A stretch of 64,000 bases of DNA from Cruoricaptor ignavus (lineage in GTDB: Bacteria; Bacteroidota; Bacteroidia; Flavobacteriales; Weeksellaceae): positions 1-64,000 of the forward strand of contig NZ_FQYI01000010.1 in NCBI RefSeq assembly GCF_900141665.1, read 5' to 3'. The position numbers were made by a program, and so were the translations under genes. Shown here in pieces: positions 1 to 5,921 of the stretch; within the stretch, counting starts at the first letter, position 1, and each line of letters begins with the position of its first letter. The notes under the pieces were generated by a model, which did not search any database, had not been told where the DNA came from, and saw only the letters and a program-made list of their open reading frames with translations.

Positions 1-83
1 TCAAACTCCAAAAACCAATAGAAATATATAAATCAGCAGCATAAAATTCAATTAAGAAACCCTTAAAAGTGGTCTAGTGAAGT

Positions 84-860
84 GTGGGTATTTCATCTAA
101 AACTTCCATTGCTTATAATAAAGAATTGTCCTCTTTGACATTTGATAAAAATAATAATTCTTATTTTCAAGCTTATGACAATTTTAGAAAAGATTCGCTT
201 AAGACTAAAGTTATTATAGATTATGAAAAAAATCAAGTAAAAGGTCCTTTAAAGATTCCTTCATCAGATCGTAATGCAAAATTTAGATCATTAATCATTA
301 AAAGGAATGCAGAGAAAGATGTTATTCAAGAGGAAACGTTTTTCACAAAGACTTTTTCCATTCGATTTCCATGTAAAATTGTTTGGAATCTTAAAAATGA
401 GAAACCTACTGAAAAAATAATGGGATATGATGTGAAAAAGGCAACTTGTAATTTTGGAGGAAGAAAATGGATAGCATTTTATACCAGCGAAATCCCAATA
501 CAAGACGGGCCATATAAATTTTCGGGATTACCTGGATTAATATTGAAAATATTAGACAGCAAAGAAGATTATATTTTTGAAATCAAAGGTATAACAAAAG
601 AAGTCAATAACTTAAAATATAGGAATTTTGGTAATGGTAAGCCGGTAGAACTTTCCCCAGTTAGATGGGAAACTTTTTTAAAAAAATATAAAGAGCAACC
701 ATCTATGATCTTAGAAAATCTTAATACAACCCAAACCACTTATGTAATTAACGGAAAAGATGTTTCAAGTCGTGACGTAAAAGACGAATATAATAAAAAG
801 GAATGGCTGGCATTCAAAAATTTCGAGAATCCTATTGAGGTAGAGCCTTCATGTAAATAA
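84..860 (+). CDS. GLPGLI family protein, 5'-truncated
   Basis: The signature GLPGLI lies near residue 148 in the context YKFSGLPGLILKI, which defines this Bacteroidota family of secreted proteins of unknown function. Family members normally start with a signal peptide and a beta-rich N-terminal part. Here the frame opens on a weak GTG just after an in-frame stop at 78-80, and there is no hydrophobic leader. The front of the gene therefore appears to be lost, and the product is probably not exported. The DNA is AT-rich like the rest of the first 4 kb. A broken DCC-family gene follows 5 bp downstream. The family call is firm; functionality is doubtful. Confidence 0.75.
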   Translation: MGISSKTSIAYNKELSSLTFDKNNNSYFQAYDNFRKDSLKTKVIIDYEKNQVKGPLKIPSSDRNAKFRSLIIKRNAEKDVIQEETFFTKTFSIRFPCKIVWNLKNEKPTEKIMGYDVKKATCNFGGRKWIAFYTSEIPIQDGPYKFSGLPGLILKILDSKEDYIFEIKGITKEVNNLKYRNFGNGKPVELSPVRWETFLKKYKEQPSMILENLNTTQTTYVINGKDVSSRDVKDEYNKKEWLAFKNFENPIEVEPSCK

Positions 861-865
861 AAATT

Positions 866-1227
866 ATGGTTGTTGTTTTTGACAATTGGTGTAGTAGATG
901 TACTAATTTTGTAAGAGTGGTCAAAAAAATTGATTGGCTACAGTGCTTAACTTTCAAAGACTTAGAAGTATTCATGACGGTGGAATTTCCGAAGGGATAG
1001 ATATTGAACTGGCAAAAAGGGAAATGGCGTCTTATGATGGAAGATGGAAATATGGGTTTAATACTATTTATAGAATTGTATTACGAATTCCAATTCTTTG
1101 GTTTTTCGTACCGTTGTTCTGGCTCTTAAAGTTTTCAAATCTTGGAGAATTTATTTACCTGCAACTAGCGGTTAGAAGAAAGATAATCCCACTTCATTGC
1201 AGTGATAACTCCTGCACTAATAAATAG
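866..1227 (+). pseudogene. DCC-family (DUF393-like) thiol-disulfide oxidoreductase, frameshifted
   Basis: Starting at ATG 866 the frame encodes a short protein with the DCC-family start: an acidic beta strand, then CxxC (WCSRC), then a basic helix ending in KKIDWL. That frame stops after about 45 residues. The rest of the family profile continues in the frame that ends at 1227: a GxD region, then WKYGF, then hydrophobic IPILWFF and LLKFSNLG, then a basic AVRRKIIPLHC. One lost base near 950-965 explains the switch and would rejoin KDL to RS. These proteins are thought to be small thiol-disulfide proteins, often linked to membrane partners. Sequencing error is possible, but the neighbours are also decayed. 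Confidence 0.7.
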
Positions 1228-1339
1228 TTTTAGTAATCTGTCCTAATTTATAAATTACGACCTATAACACTTGTAAATTAGGACATTTCAATAAGATACT
1301 TACCTCCTCTAAATAGAAAATCACAAGGTGGGTAATTGT

Positions 1340-1690
1340 GATACCGGTTTTCCAAAAAGAGGGATAAAATAAATACAAATGCAATTGCTTAAGCTGGATA
1401 TTTGAGATACAGCTTCAGTTTAAAGATGGGTAAAAAAGACACTGGTAAAATCAAAAGCTGCGTCATTTAGATGCAGGTTTCCCACAAGGTGTGTAAAAGA
1501 TACAGATTAATGACCTAATTAAAACAGCAATAACATGATTCTCAACTTACATACATGAGATTGAACTTTTTCCAAAGATGAGCAAAAAAGATACGGGAAA
1601 AATCAAAACCTGCTTATTTCAGATACAACCACTTCTAAAAGCTGCATAAAAAAGATACAGCTTCATCACAGACTTGTGTAAAAAAGTCCT
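1340..1690. repeat. Degenerate ~32-bp periodic array with phased A-tracts
   Basis: About eleven imperfect units follow each other at 1340, 1372, 1406, 1438, 1470, 1499, 1531, 1559, 1590, 1622 and 1654, most exactly 32 bp apart. A typical unit starts with GATAC, has a TTC or AAA core, then TGnGT, and ends in AAAAA(A). GATAC is exact in six units. Units at 1438 and 1590 match at about 24 of 32 positions, so there is also a longer repeat of about 152 bp. The period is not a multiple of three and no long frame crosses it, so it is not coding. It is close to three helical turns, so the A-tracts fall on one face of the DNA. Function unknown. Confidence 0.65.
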
Positions 1691-1796
1691 ACCCAATAAA
1701 ATTTCATCGTTATTTTTTCTCTTTATAAGCAAAAACCACATAAAACAGATGCTAAAAGTAAACCTTATGTCCTTTTAAACCTCTGAAAATGAGTTT

Positions 1797-1872
1797 GGCA
1801 AGATGTGTCTTTGTGCCCACGAACTTTTTCAAGTTTTGCGACAAAGACCCTCTTGCCTTTTCTGCGAAAAGG
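1797..1872. repeat. Nested inverted repeats (two hairpins)
   Basis: GGCAAGA (1797-1803) pairs with TCTTGCC (1851-1857), and inside it TCTTTGT (1808-1814) pairs with ACAAAGA (1841-1847). A second hairpin follows directly: CCTTTT (1856-1861) with AAAAGG (1867-1872). In addition GAGTTTGGCA (1791-1800) is the inverse of TGCCAAACTC (1925-1934). Such compact palindromes are common at ends, recombination sites or transfer origins of mobile elements. They also argue that the open frame running through here is not coding. Role inferred only from position next to an excisionase-like gene. Confidence 0.55.
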
Positions 1873-1923
1873 GTGAAAAACTTCGGAACTCAGTTTTTAT
1901 TTTGCAGAAAATTTAGATTTAAG

Positions 1924-2304
1924 ATGCCAAACTCATCCAAACTAAAAGTTTTTAAGCCAACTAATATTCCAAATTCATCCAGAACATTCTTTTTTAAGCC
2001 AACGCCGGAAAACACTATTGTTTTTATTAGATTTCTACTTCAATTTTGCAGTACAGTCAACATACTTACAAAAGAAGATTTTGAAATATTCAAAGAAGAA
2101 TTGTTCGCAGAACTTCGAGAGATGCTTTCTGCCTCAGAAAAGAAAGAAAAACGATGGCTTCGCTCCAGTGAAGTCAAAAAGCTTTTGAATATTTCCTCCG
2201 GTACTCTCCAGAATTTAAGAATTAACGGAACAATAAAATATTCCAAAGTAGGAGGGACATTGTTCTATGATTATCAAGATATTGAAAAACTCTTCAAACA
2301 ATAG
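1924..2304 (+). CDS. Excisionase-like helix-turn-helix protein (HTH_17)
   Basis: The conserved part begins near position 2060 with ILTKEDFEIFKEELF, followed by a charged helix and then the MerR/excisionase-type DNA-binding region: WLRSSEVKKLLNISSGTLQNLR, a winged turn, and YDYQDIEKLF. Such proteins of about 85-95 residues are typical of Bacteroidota mobile and conjugative elements, where they act as small regulators or excisionase-like factors. The start is uncertain: no ATG lies near the family's usual start, and the only in-frame ATGs are at 1924 and 1789, inside repeat-rich DNA. The true start codon may be lost or non-standard. A frameshifted partner regulator follows 21 bp downstream. Confidence 0.6.
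   Translation: MPNSSKLKVFKPTNIPNSSRTFFFKPTPENTIVFIRFLLQFCSTVNILTKEDFEIFKEELFAELREMLSASEKKEKRWLRSSEVKKLLNISSGTLQNLRINGTIKYSKVGGTLFYDYQDIEKLFKQ
1927..2003. repeat. Imperfect 42-bp tandem repeat, two copies
   Basis: Two 35-bp segments, 1927-1961 and 1969-2003, are about 75% alike and lie 42 bp apart. Both begin CCAAA(C/T)TCATCCA and end TTTTTAAGCCAAC. The repeat lies between the nested hairpins and the HTH coding region, in what appears to be untranslated DNA. Confidence 0.55.
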
Positions 2305-2325
2305 AAAAAAACAAACACACAAACG

Positions 2326-2624
2326 ATGAACAAAAATGAAATCTACCTTAGACATCTCACGAACTTTTATGACAGAATAATGATTTGCTGAATCCCACTC
2401 ATATCAGCCTCTATCTTGCTATTTTCCAGTTTTGGAATGTTAATCAGTTCAAAAATCCGATTTATGTTTCCAGAAATGAATTAATGAAACTCAGCAAAAT
2501 ATCTTCGTATACCACTTATCATAAATGCATCAAGGATTTAGAAGCAACGGGCTTAATTGAGTATTTCCCTTCTTATAATCCATCCAAAGGAACGATGATT
2601 AATGTGAGTGTATCTGAAAAGTAA
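2326..2624 (+). pseudogene. Mobile-element regulator fragment, frameshifted and C-terminally short
   Basis: ATG 2326 opens a frame reading MNKNEIYLRHLTNFYDR that stops at 2389. The continuation, LNPTHISLYLAIFQFWN then a winged-helix region with RNELMKLSKIS and TYHKCIKDLEATGLIEYFPS, lies in another frame and ends at 2624. One missing base after about 2387 accounts for the break. Flavobacterial elements often carry this gene directly after the small HTH_17 gene, usually as a longer protein (from memory of the family). Here the C-terminal part after NPSKGT is missing too. It is probably inactive. Confidence 0.55.
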
Positions 2625-2659
2625 AAAACGCACCATGAAAACGCATTTTATTTTAAATA

Positions 2660-2691
2660 TTGCACTTTTATAGTGCGAATTTATATCTTTG
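2660..2691 (+). promoter_or_regulatory. Promoter with operator-like palindrome for the DUF4143 ATPase
   Basis: TATCTTTG at 2684-2691 is an exact flavobacterial -7 box (TAnnTTTG), with TTG at 2660-2662 about 21 bp upstream as the -33 element. The inverted repeat GCACT-TTTAT-AGTGC (2662-2676) fills the spacer, where a bound repressor would block RNA polymerase. The ATG of the ATPase follows at 2705. Confidence 0.6.
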
Positions 2692-2704
2692 TAAAAAAAA
2701 TAGA

Positions 2705-3874
2705 ATGGAAAAACTTTGGGAATATTTCCATAAAATATTGAAAGAAACTGATTCTGCCGCATTTCGTTATATTTACAAAGACATCAATTGGGAGAACAGG
2801 ATGGTTGGTATTACAGGACCGCGAGGAGTTGGCAAAACAACTATGGTTCTGCAACACATAAAGCAAACCCTCAACCTTAATGAAACCCTGTATGTAACTG
2901 CGGAAGATTTTTATTTTGCTGACAACAAACTTTTAGACCTTGCCGCTGAATTTGTAAAACAAGGAGGAAAATACCTCTTCATTGATGAAATTCATAAATA
3001 CAAGGACTGGTCGAAAGAACTTAAACTCATTTACGATTATCATAAAAATTTAAAAATAGTGTTTACAGGCTCCTCTGTTTTAGATATTAAAAAAGGAGCG
3101 GCAGACCTTAGCAGGAGAGCTGTGATGTATCATCTGCAAGGATTATCTTTCAGAGAGTATTTGCAGATATTTCACAACATAGCAGCAGATGTTTATACTT
3201 TACCAGAAGTTTTGGATCATAAAGTTGAGATTCCTGATATAGAACATCCATTGCCTCTATTTCAGGATTATTTGAAGAAAGGCTATTATCCATTTGCACT
3301 GGATGGAGATTTTGAAATTCGCCTTCGGCAGATCATAAACCAGACATTGGAAAGCGATATTCCCATTTATGCAGAAATGAATACGGCAACGGGAAGGAAA
3401 TTAAAGCAACTTTTAGCCATTATCTCAAAGAGTGTTCCTTTTAAACCAAATTTCAGCAGCATTGCCACCGCACTTTCAGCAAGCAGAAATAATATTGCCG
3501 ATTACTGCCTGTACATCGAGGAAGCAGGAATGATAAGCCAACTGCGAAGCCATACAGGAGGTATAAAAGAATTGGGGAAAGTAGAGAAGATTTATCTGGA
3601 TAATACCAACCTCATCTATAATTTAGCAGAAGATACTCCAAATATTGGGAATATTAGGGAAACCTTCTTTTTAAACCAAATGAGGATCAACCACTTAGTG
3701 ACTTCGTCTAATTTTGGAGATTTCAGAATAGATAATATCGATTTTGAAATCGGTGGGAAAAATAAAACTCAGAAACAAGTATTAAACGCTGAAAAGGGAT
3801 TTGTGGTAAAAGATGATATAGAATTTGGATATAGAAACAACATTCCTCTTTGGCAATTTGGAATGTTGTATTAG
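2705..3874 (+). CDS. AAA+ ATPase with DUF4143 C-terminal domain
   Basis: The N-terminal half is an AAA ATPase: Walker A GPRGVGKTT near residue 38, Walker B YLFIDEIH near 94, sensor-1 VFTGSS near 122. The second half is DUF4143, ending in a PD-(D/E)XK-like pattern (DFEIGGKNK). The family is widespread in bacteria and archaea and its cellular role is poorly known. I chose ATG 2705 (MEKLWEYF) because it follows a good promoter; an in-frame extension upstream would have to cross that promoter. At about 389 residues it is full length, the only clearly intact gene in the island remnant. It is flanked by decayed element genes on the left and the tRNA-derived repeat on the right, so it may be cargo. 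Confidence 0.85.
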   Translation: MEKLWEYFHKILKETDSAAFRYIYKDINWENRMVGITGPRGVGKTTMVLQHIKQTLNLNETLYVTAEDFYFADNKLLDLAAEFVKQGGKYLFIDEIHKYKDWSKELKLIYDYHKNLKIVFTGSSVLDIKKGAADLSRRAVMYHLQGLSFREYLQIFHNIAADVYTLPEVLDHKVEIPDIEHPLPLFQDYLKKGYYPFALDGDFEIRLRQIINQTLESDIPIYAEMNTATGRKLKQLLAIISKSVPFKPNFSSIATALSASRNNIADYCLYIEEAGMISQLRSHTGGIKELGKVEKIYLDNTNLIYNLAEDTPNIGNIRETFFLNQMRINHLVTSSNFGDFRIDNIDFEIGGKNKTQKQVLNAEKGFVVKDDIEFGYRNNIPLWQFGMLY

Positions 3875-4131
3875 TAAAAACTTAAGTTTAAGGCACTCAA
3901 AGAATCTTATTTATGAATAATATTTGAAAATTAAGATCCTAAACATTAGTATGTTACAATTTAATTTCTAATCATATAAGAAAAACTATTGTAGAATAAA
4001 GAAAAAGGGTTAAATTTGCACCCATAAGATTTAGAAAATCGTAAACAAATTACGGAGGGGTCAGATTCGGATACCATAAAAATAAAGCTTTCAAAAAGCT
4101 GAATAATAAAGGAAATATTTGAAGTCATTGA
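3875..4131. other. Non-coding AT-rich end of the island
   Basis: No convincing coding frame is seen on either strand. The stretch contains a possible rightward promoter (3989-4018) and a small hairpin formed by AGCTTT and AAAGCT near 4087-4100. It ends at a copy of the 3' end of tRNA-Asp. Confidence 0.5.
3989..4018 (+). promoter_or_regulatory. Possible promoter reading toward tRNA-Asp
   Basis: TAAATTTG (4011-4018) matches the TAnnTTTG -7 box, and TTG at 3989-3991 lies 19 bp upstream. No gene starts between it and the tRNA about 165 bp downstream, so it could drive a tRNA transcript from inside the putative element. In AT-rich DNA such matches can arise by chance. Confidence 0.35.
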
Positions 4132-4148
4132 AGTCCCGTCCGGATCGC
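4132..4148 (+). repeat. Attachment-site-like copy of the tRNA-Asp 3' end
   Basis: The 17 bases agtcccgtccggatcgc are identical to 4242-4258, the 3' end of the intact tRNA-Asp gene and one following base. The sequence just to the left does not fold as a tRNA. Duplicated tRNA 3' ends mark integration by tyrosine recombinases. Because the copy lies 5' of the intact tRNA, the simplest model is that an element entered an upstream tandem tRNA-Asp gene and this is its right junction, with 4149-4183 as the old spacer. Confidence 0.6.
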
Positions 4149-4183
4149 AGAAGTTTTTCAATTTTCTTTTTCTTAAAAAAATT

Positions 4184-4257
4184 GATCCGGTAGTTCAGCT
4201 GGTTAGAATGCCGCCCTGTCACGGCGGAGGTCGCGGGTTCGAGTCCCGTCCGGATCG
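4184..4257 (+). tRNA. tRNA-Asp (GTC)
   Basis: A full cloverleaf is present. The acceptor stem is GATCCGG with CCGGATC, the D arm GTTC/GAAT, the anticodon stem CCGCC/GGCGG around loop CTGTCAC (anticodon GTC at 4218-4220), and the T arm GCGGG-TTCGAGT-CCCGT. The discriminator base is G and CCA is not encoded. It lies at the border between the decayed AT-rich segment and core genes. Confidence 0.97.
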
Positions 4258-4268
4258 CGAAAAACAAT

Positions 4269-4295
4269 CCCGAGGATTTCCTTGGGTTTTTTTTT
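4269..4295 (+). terminator. Rho-independent terminator after tRNA-Asp
   Basis: Stem CCCGAGG-ATTT-CCTTGGG is followed by nine T residues. It lies 12 bp after the tRNA. Confidence 0.85.
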
Positions 4296-4297
4296 GC

Positions 4298-4327
4298 AAA
4301 AAAAATGCAGGAACAAAATCCTGCATT
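4298..4327 (-). terminator. Terminator of trxA
   Basis: AATGCAGGA (4304-4312) pairs with TCCTGCATT (4319-4327). On the minus strand the stem is followed by a run of eight U residues (A-run at 4298-4305). Confidence 0.85.
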
Positions 4328-4345
4328 ACTATCCTATCTTAAAAA

Positions 4346-4660
4346 TTATAGCTGAGCCTGTAGCTTTTCGGTGATCTGTTCTTTAGGAACCACCCCTACA
4401 ATTTTATCCACCACTTCCCCGTTTTTGAAAATCAGAACGGTAGGGATGCTGCGGATTCCGTATCTCGAGGAAACTTCCTGGTTGTTATCAACATCTACCT
4501 TGCCTACGAGCGCCCTCCCTTCGAAATCGTCCGCTACTTCCTCGATGATTGGCGCCAGCATTCTGCAGGGTGCGCACCACGCCGCCCAAAAGTCTACCAA
4601 TACGGGCTTGTCAGAGTTTAATACCTCATCAAACGAATTGTCTGTAATTTCTAATGCCAT
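4346..4660 (-). CDS. trxA: Thioredoxin
   Basis: At 104 residues this has the usual size of a bacterial thioredoxin 1. The redox site is WCAPC, with Cys29 and Cys32, inside VDFWAAWCAPCR, and the cis-proline turn reads RSIPTVLIF. It has no signal peptide, so it acts in the cytoplasm, reducing disulfides in ribonucleotide reductase, peroxiredoxins and, probably, the arsenate reductase encoded at 50092-50526. It lies 54 bp after the cysteine desulfurase gene on the same strand and ends in its own terminator. Confidence 0.97.
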   Translation of the reverse strand: MALEITDNSFDEVLNSDKPVLVDFWAAWCAPCRMLAPIIEEVADDFEGRALVGKVDVDNNQEVSSRYGIRSIPTVLIFKNGEVVDKIVGVVPKEQITEKLQAQL

Positions 4661-4714
4661 TTTTTTTAATTTTTAAACTTTCTTATTTATAGAAAAATTC
4701 ATACCAAATAAAAA

Positions 4715-5869
4715 TCAGGAGTTCCCTGGCTTTTCATCATAGAGTTCTTTCAACGCAGATGCCAATCTGTCAATATCTTCCGCGGTGGTTTGGTGACTAA
4801 ATGACACACGCAGCGGCGTGCAGTGCTCCATTTCGTAGGCATCCAGGATAGAAAGCATCACCATAGATGGCTTGCCGGCGCCGGAGGAGCACGCGCTTCC
4901 CTGCGATACTGCGATACCCTTCATATCCAGCTGAAGCCCAATTAACGGGTTGCTGAAAGGCAGCAGCACGCTGAGTACCGTGTAAAGGCTGTGGCTTTCA
5001 GCAGAATGTCCGTTGAATTTTATGCCGGGAATAGCTTCACGAAGGCGGGAAATGGCGTATTCTTTAATTTCCGAAATTTTCTTCTGGTATTCGGGTAAAT
5101 TTTCCATAGAAATTTCCATCGCTTTGCCCAGACCCACGATGCCGCAGACATTTTCCGTACCGGCACGAAGCTCGCGCTCTTGCGAGCCACCGTAAAACAT
5201 TGGCTTCAGGCGGGAATTTTTTCGGATAAAGGCAAATCCTGCACCTTTTGGTCCGTGGAATTTATGCGCAGAGCAGGAAGCGAAATCAATATTAATTTCT
5301 GAAAAATCCAAATCAAGATGCCCTATAGTCTGCACCGTATCGGAGTGGAACAGCGCGGAATGCTCAGCGCAAATATCTCCTACCTTTTTGATATCCAGTA
5401 GGTTGCCAATCTCGTTGTTGGCATGCATCAGAGAAACCAGGGTTTTCTTTTCGGAATTTTTCAGCGCTTCCTCCAGTTGTACCAATGGGATGTCGCCCAT
5501 CCTATCAGGCTTTAGATATACTACTTCCACATTGCGCCGCGCCTTCATATCCCGGATGGTTTCCGCCACGCATTTATGCTCCATCGGGGATGTTATTATC
5601 CTTTCCACTCCCAGGTGCTCCACGCAGCCGCGGATGATCATATTGTTGGATTCCGTGCCGCAGGAAGTAAAGATTATTTCGCCCGGCTGCACCTTGAGGT
5701 AATCTGCCACCTGTCTGCGCACGCCTTCTATCAGGGCTTTTGCTTCCTGGCCTATGCTGTGCGTGGAGGAAGGATTGCCGTAGCTGAGGCGCATAGCCTC
5801 CACCATCGTGTCGATAACTTTCTCGTCCAGCGGCGTGGTAGCCGCATTATCGAGATATACTTTGCTCAT
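4715..5869 (-). CDS. Cysteine desulfurase (NifS/IscS class)
   Basis: This class V PLP aminotransferase removes sulfur from L-cysteine as an enzyme persulfide for Fe-S cluster assembly or thio-modifications. It has the family start VYLDNAATTP, the PLP lysine in SAHKFHGPKG (Lys203 when counted from MSKVYL), and the active-site cysteine in SQGSACSSG (Cys327). I used ATG 5869; a TTG four codons earlier is a weaker choice. The length, 384 residues, fits the NifS/IscS group rather than SufS. No scaffold gene (iscU, sufBCD) is adjacent, so its partner is not evident here. Confidence 0.93.
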   Translation of the reverse strand: MSKVYLDNAATTPLDEKVIDTMVEAMRLSYGNPSSTHSIGQEAKALIEGVRRQVADYLKVQPGEIIFTSCGTESNNMIIRGCVEHLGVERIITSPMEHKCVAETIRDMKARRNVEVVYLKPDRMGDIPLVQLEEALKNSEKKTLVSLMHANNEIGNLLDIKKVGDICAEHSALFHSDTVQTIGHLDLDFSEINIDFASCSAHKFHGPKGAGFAFIRKNSRLKPMFYGGSQERELRAGTENVCGIVGLGKAMEISMENLPEYQKKISEIKEYAISRLREAIPGIKFNGHSAESHSLYTVLSVLLPFSNPLIGLQLDMKGIAVSQGSACSSGAGKPSMVMLSILDAYEMEHCTPLRVSFSHQTTAEDIDRLASALKELYDEKPGNS

Positions 5870-5921
5870 TTTAATATTCAAAGGTTCAAAATTACGGATT
5901 ATTCTAAAATCACAAAGATGG

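Noticed and set aside
3-44. C-terminal end of an upstream gene
   Set aside because: An open frame of 13 codons at the window edge is too short to support.
1340-1690. CRISPR array
   Set aside because: Units are degenerate throughout, without identical repeats or unique spacers, and no cas genes are near.
1789-1923. N-terminal extension of the HTH protein from ATG 1789
   Set aside because: It runs through nested palindromes and has no family similarity; the conserved part begins near 2060.
4100-4148. A second tRNA gene
   Set aside because: Only the last part of T arm and acceptor strand is present; the 5' half and cloverleaf are missing.
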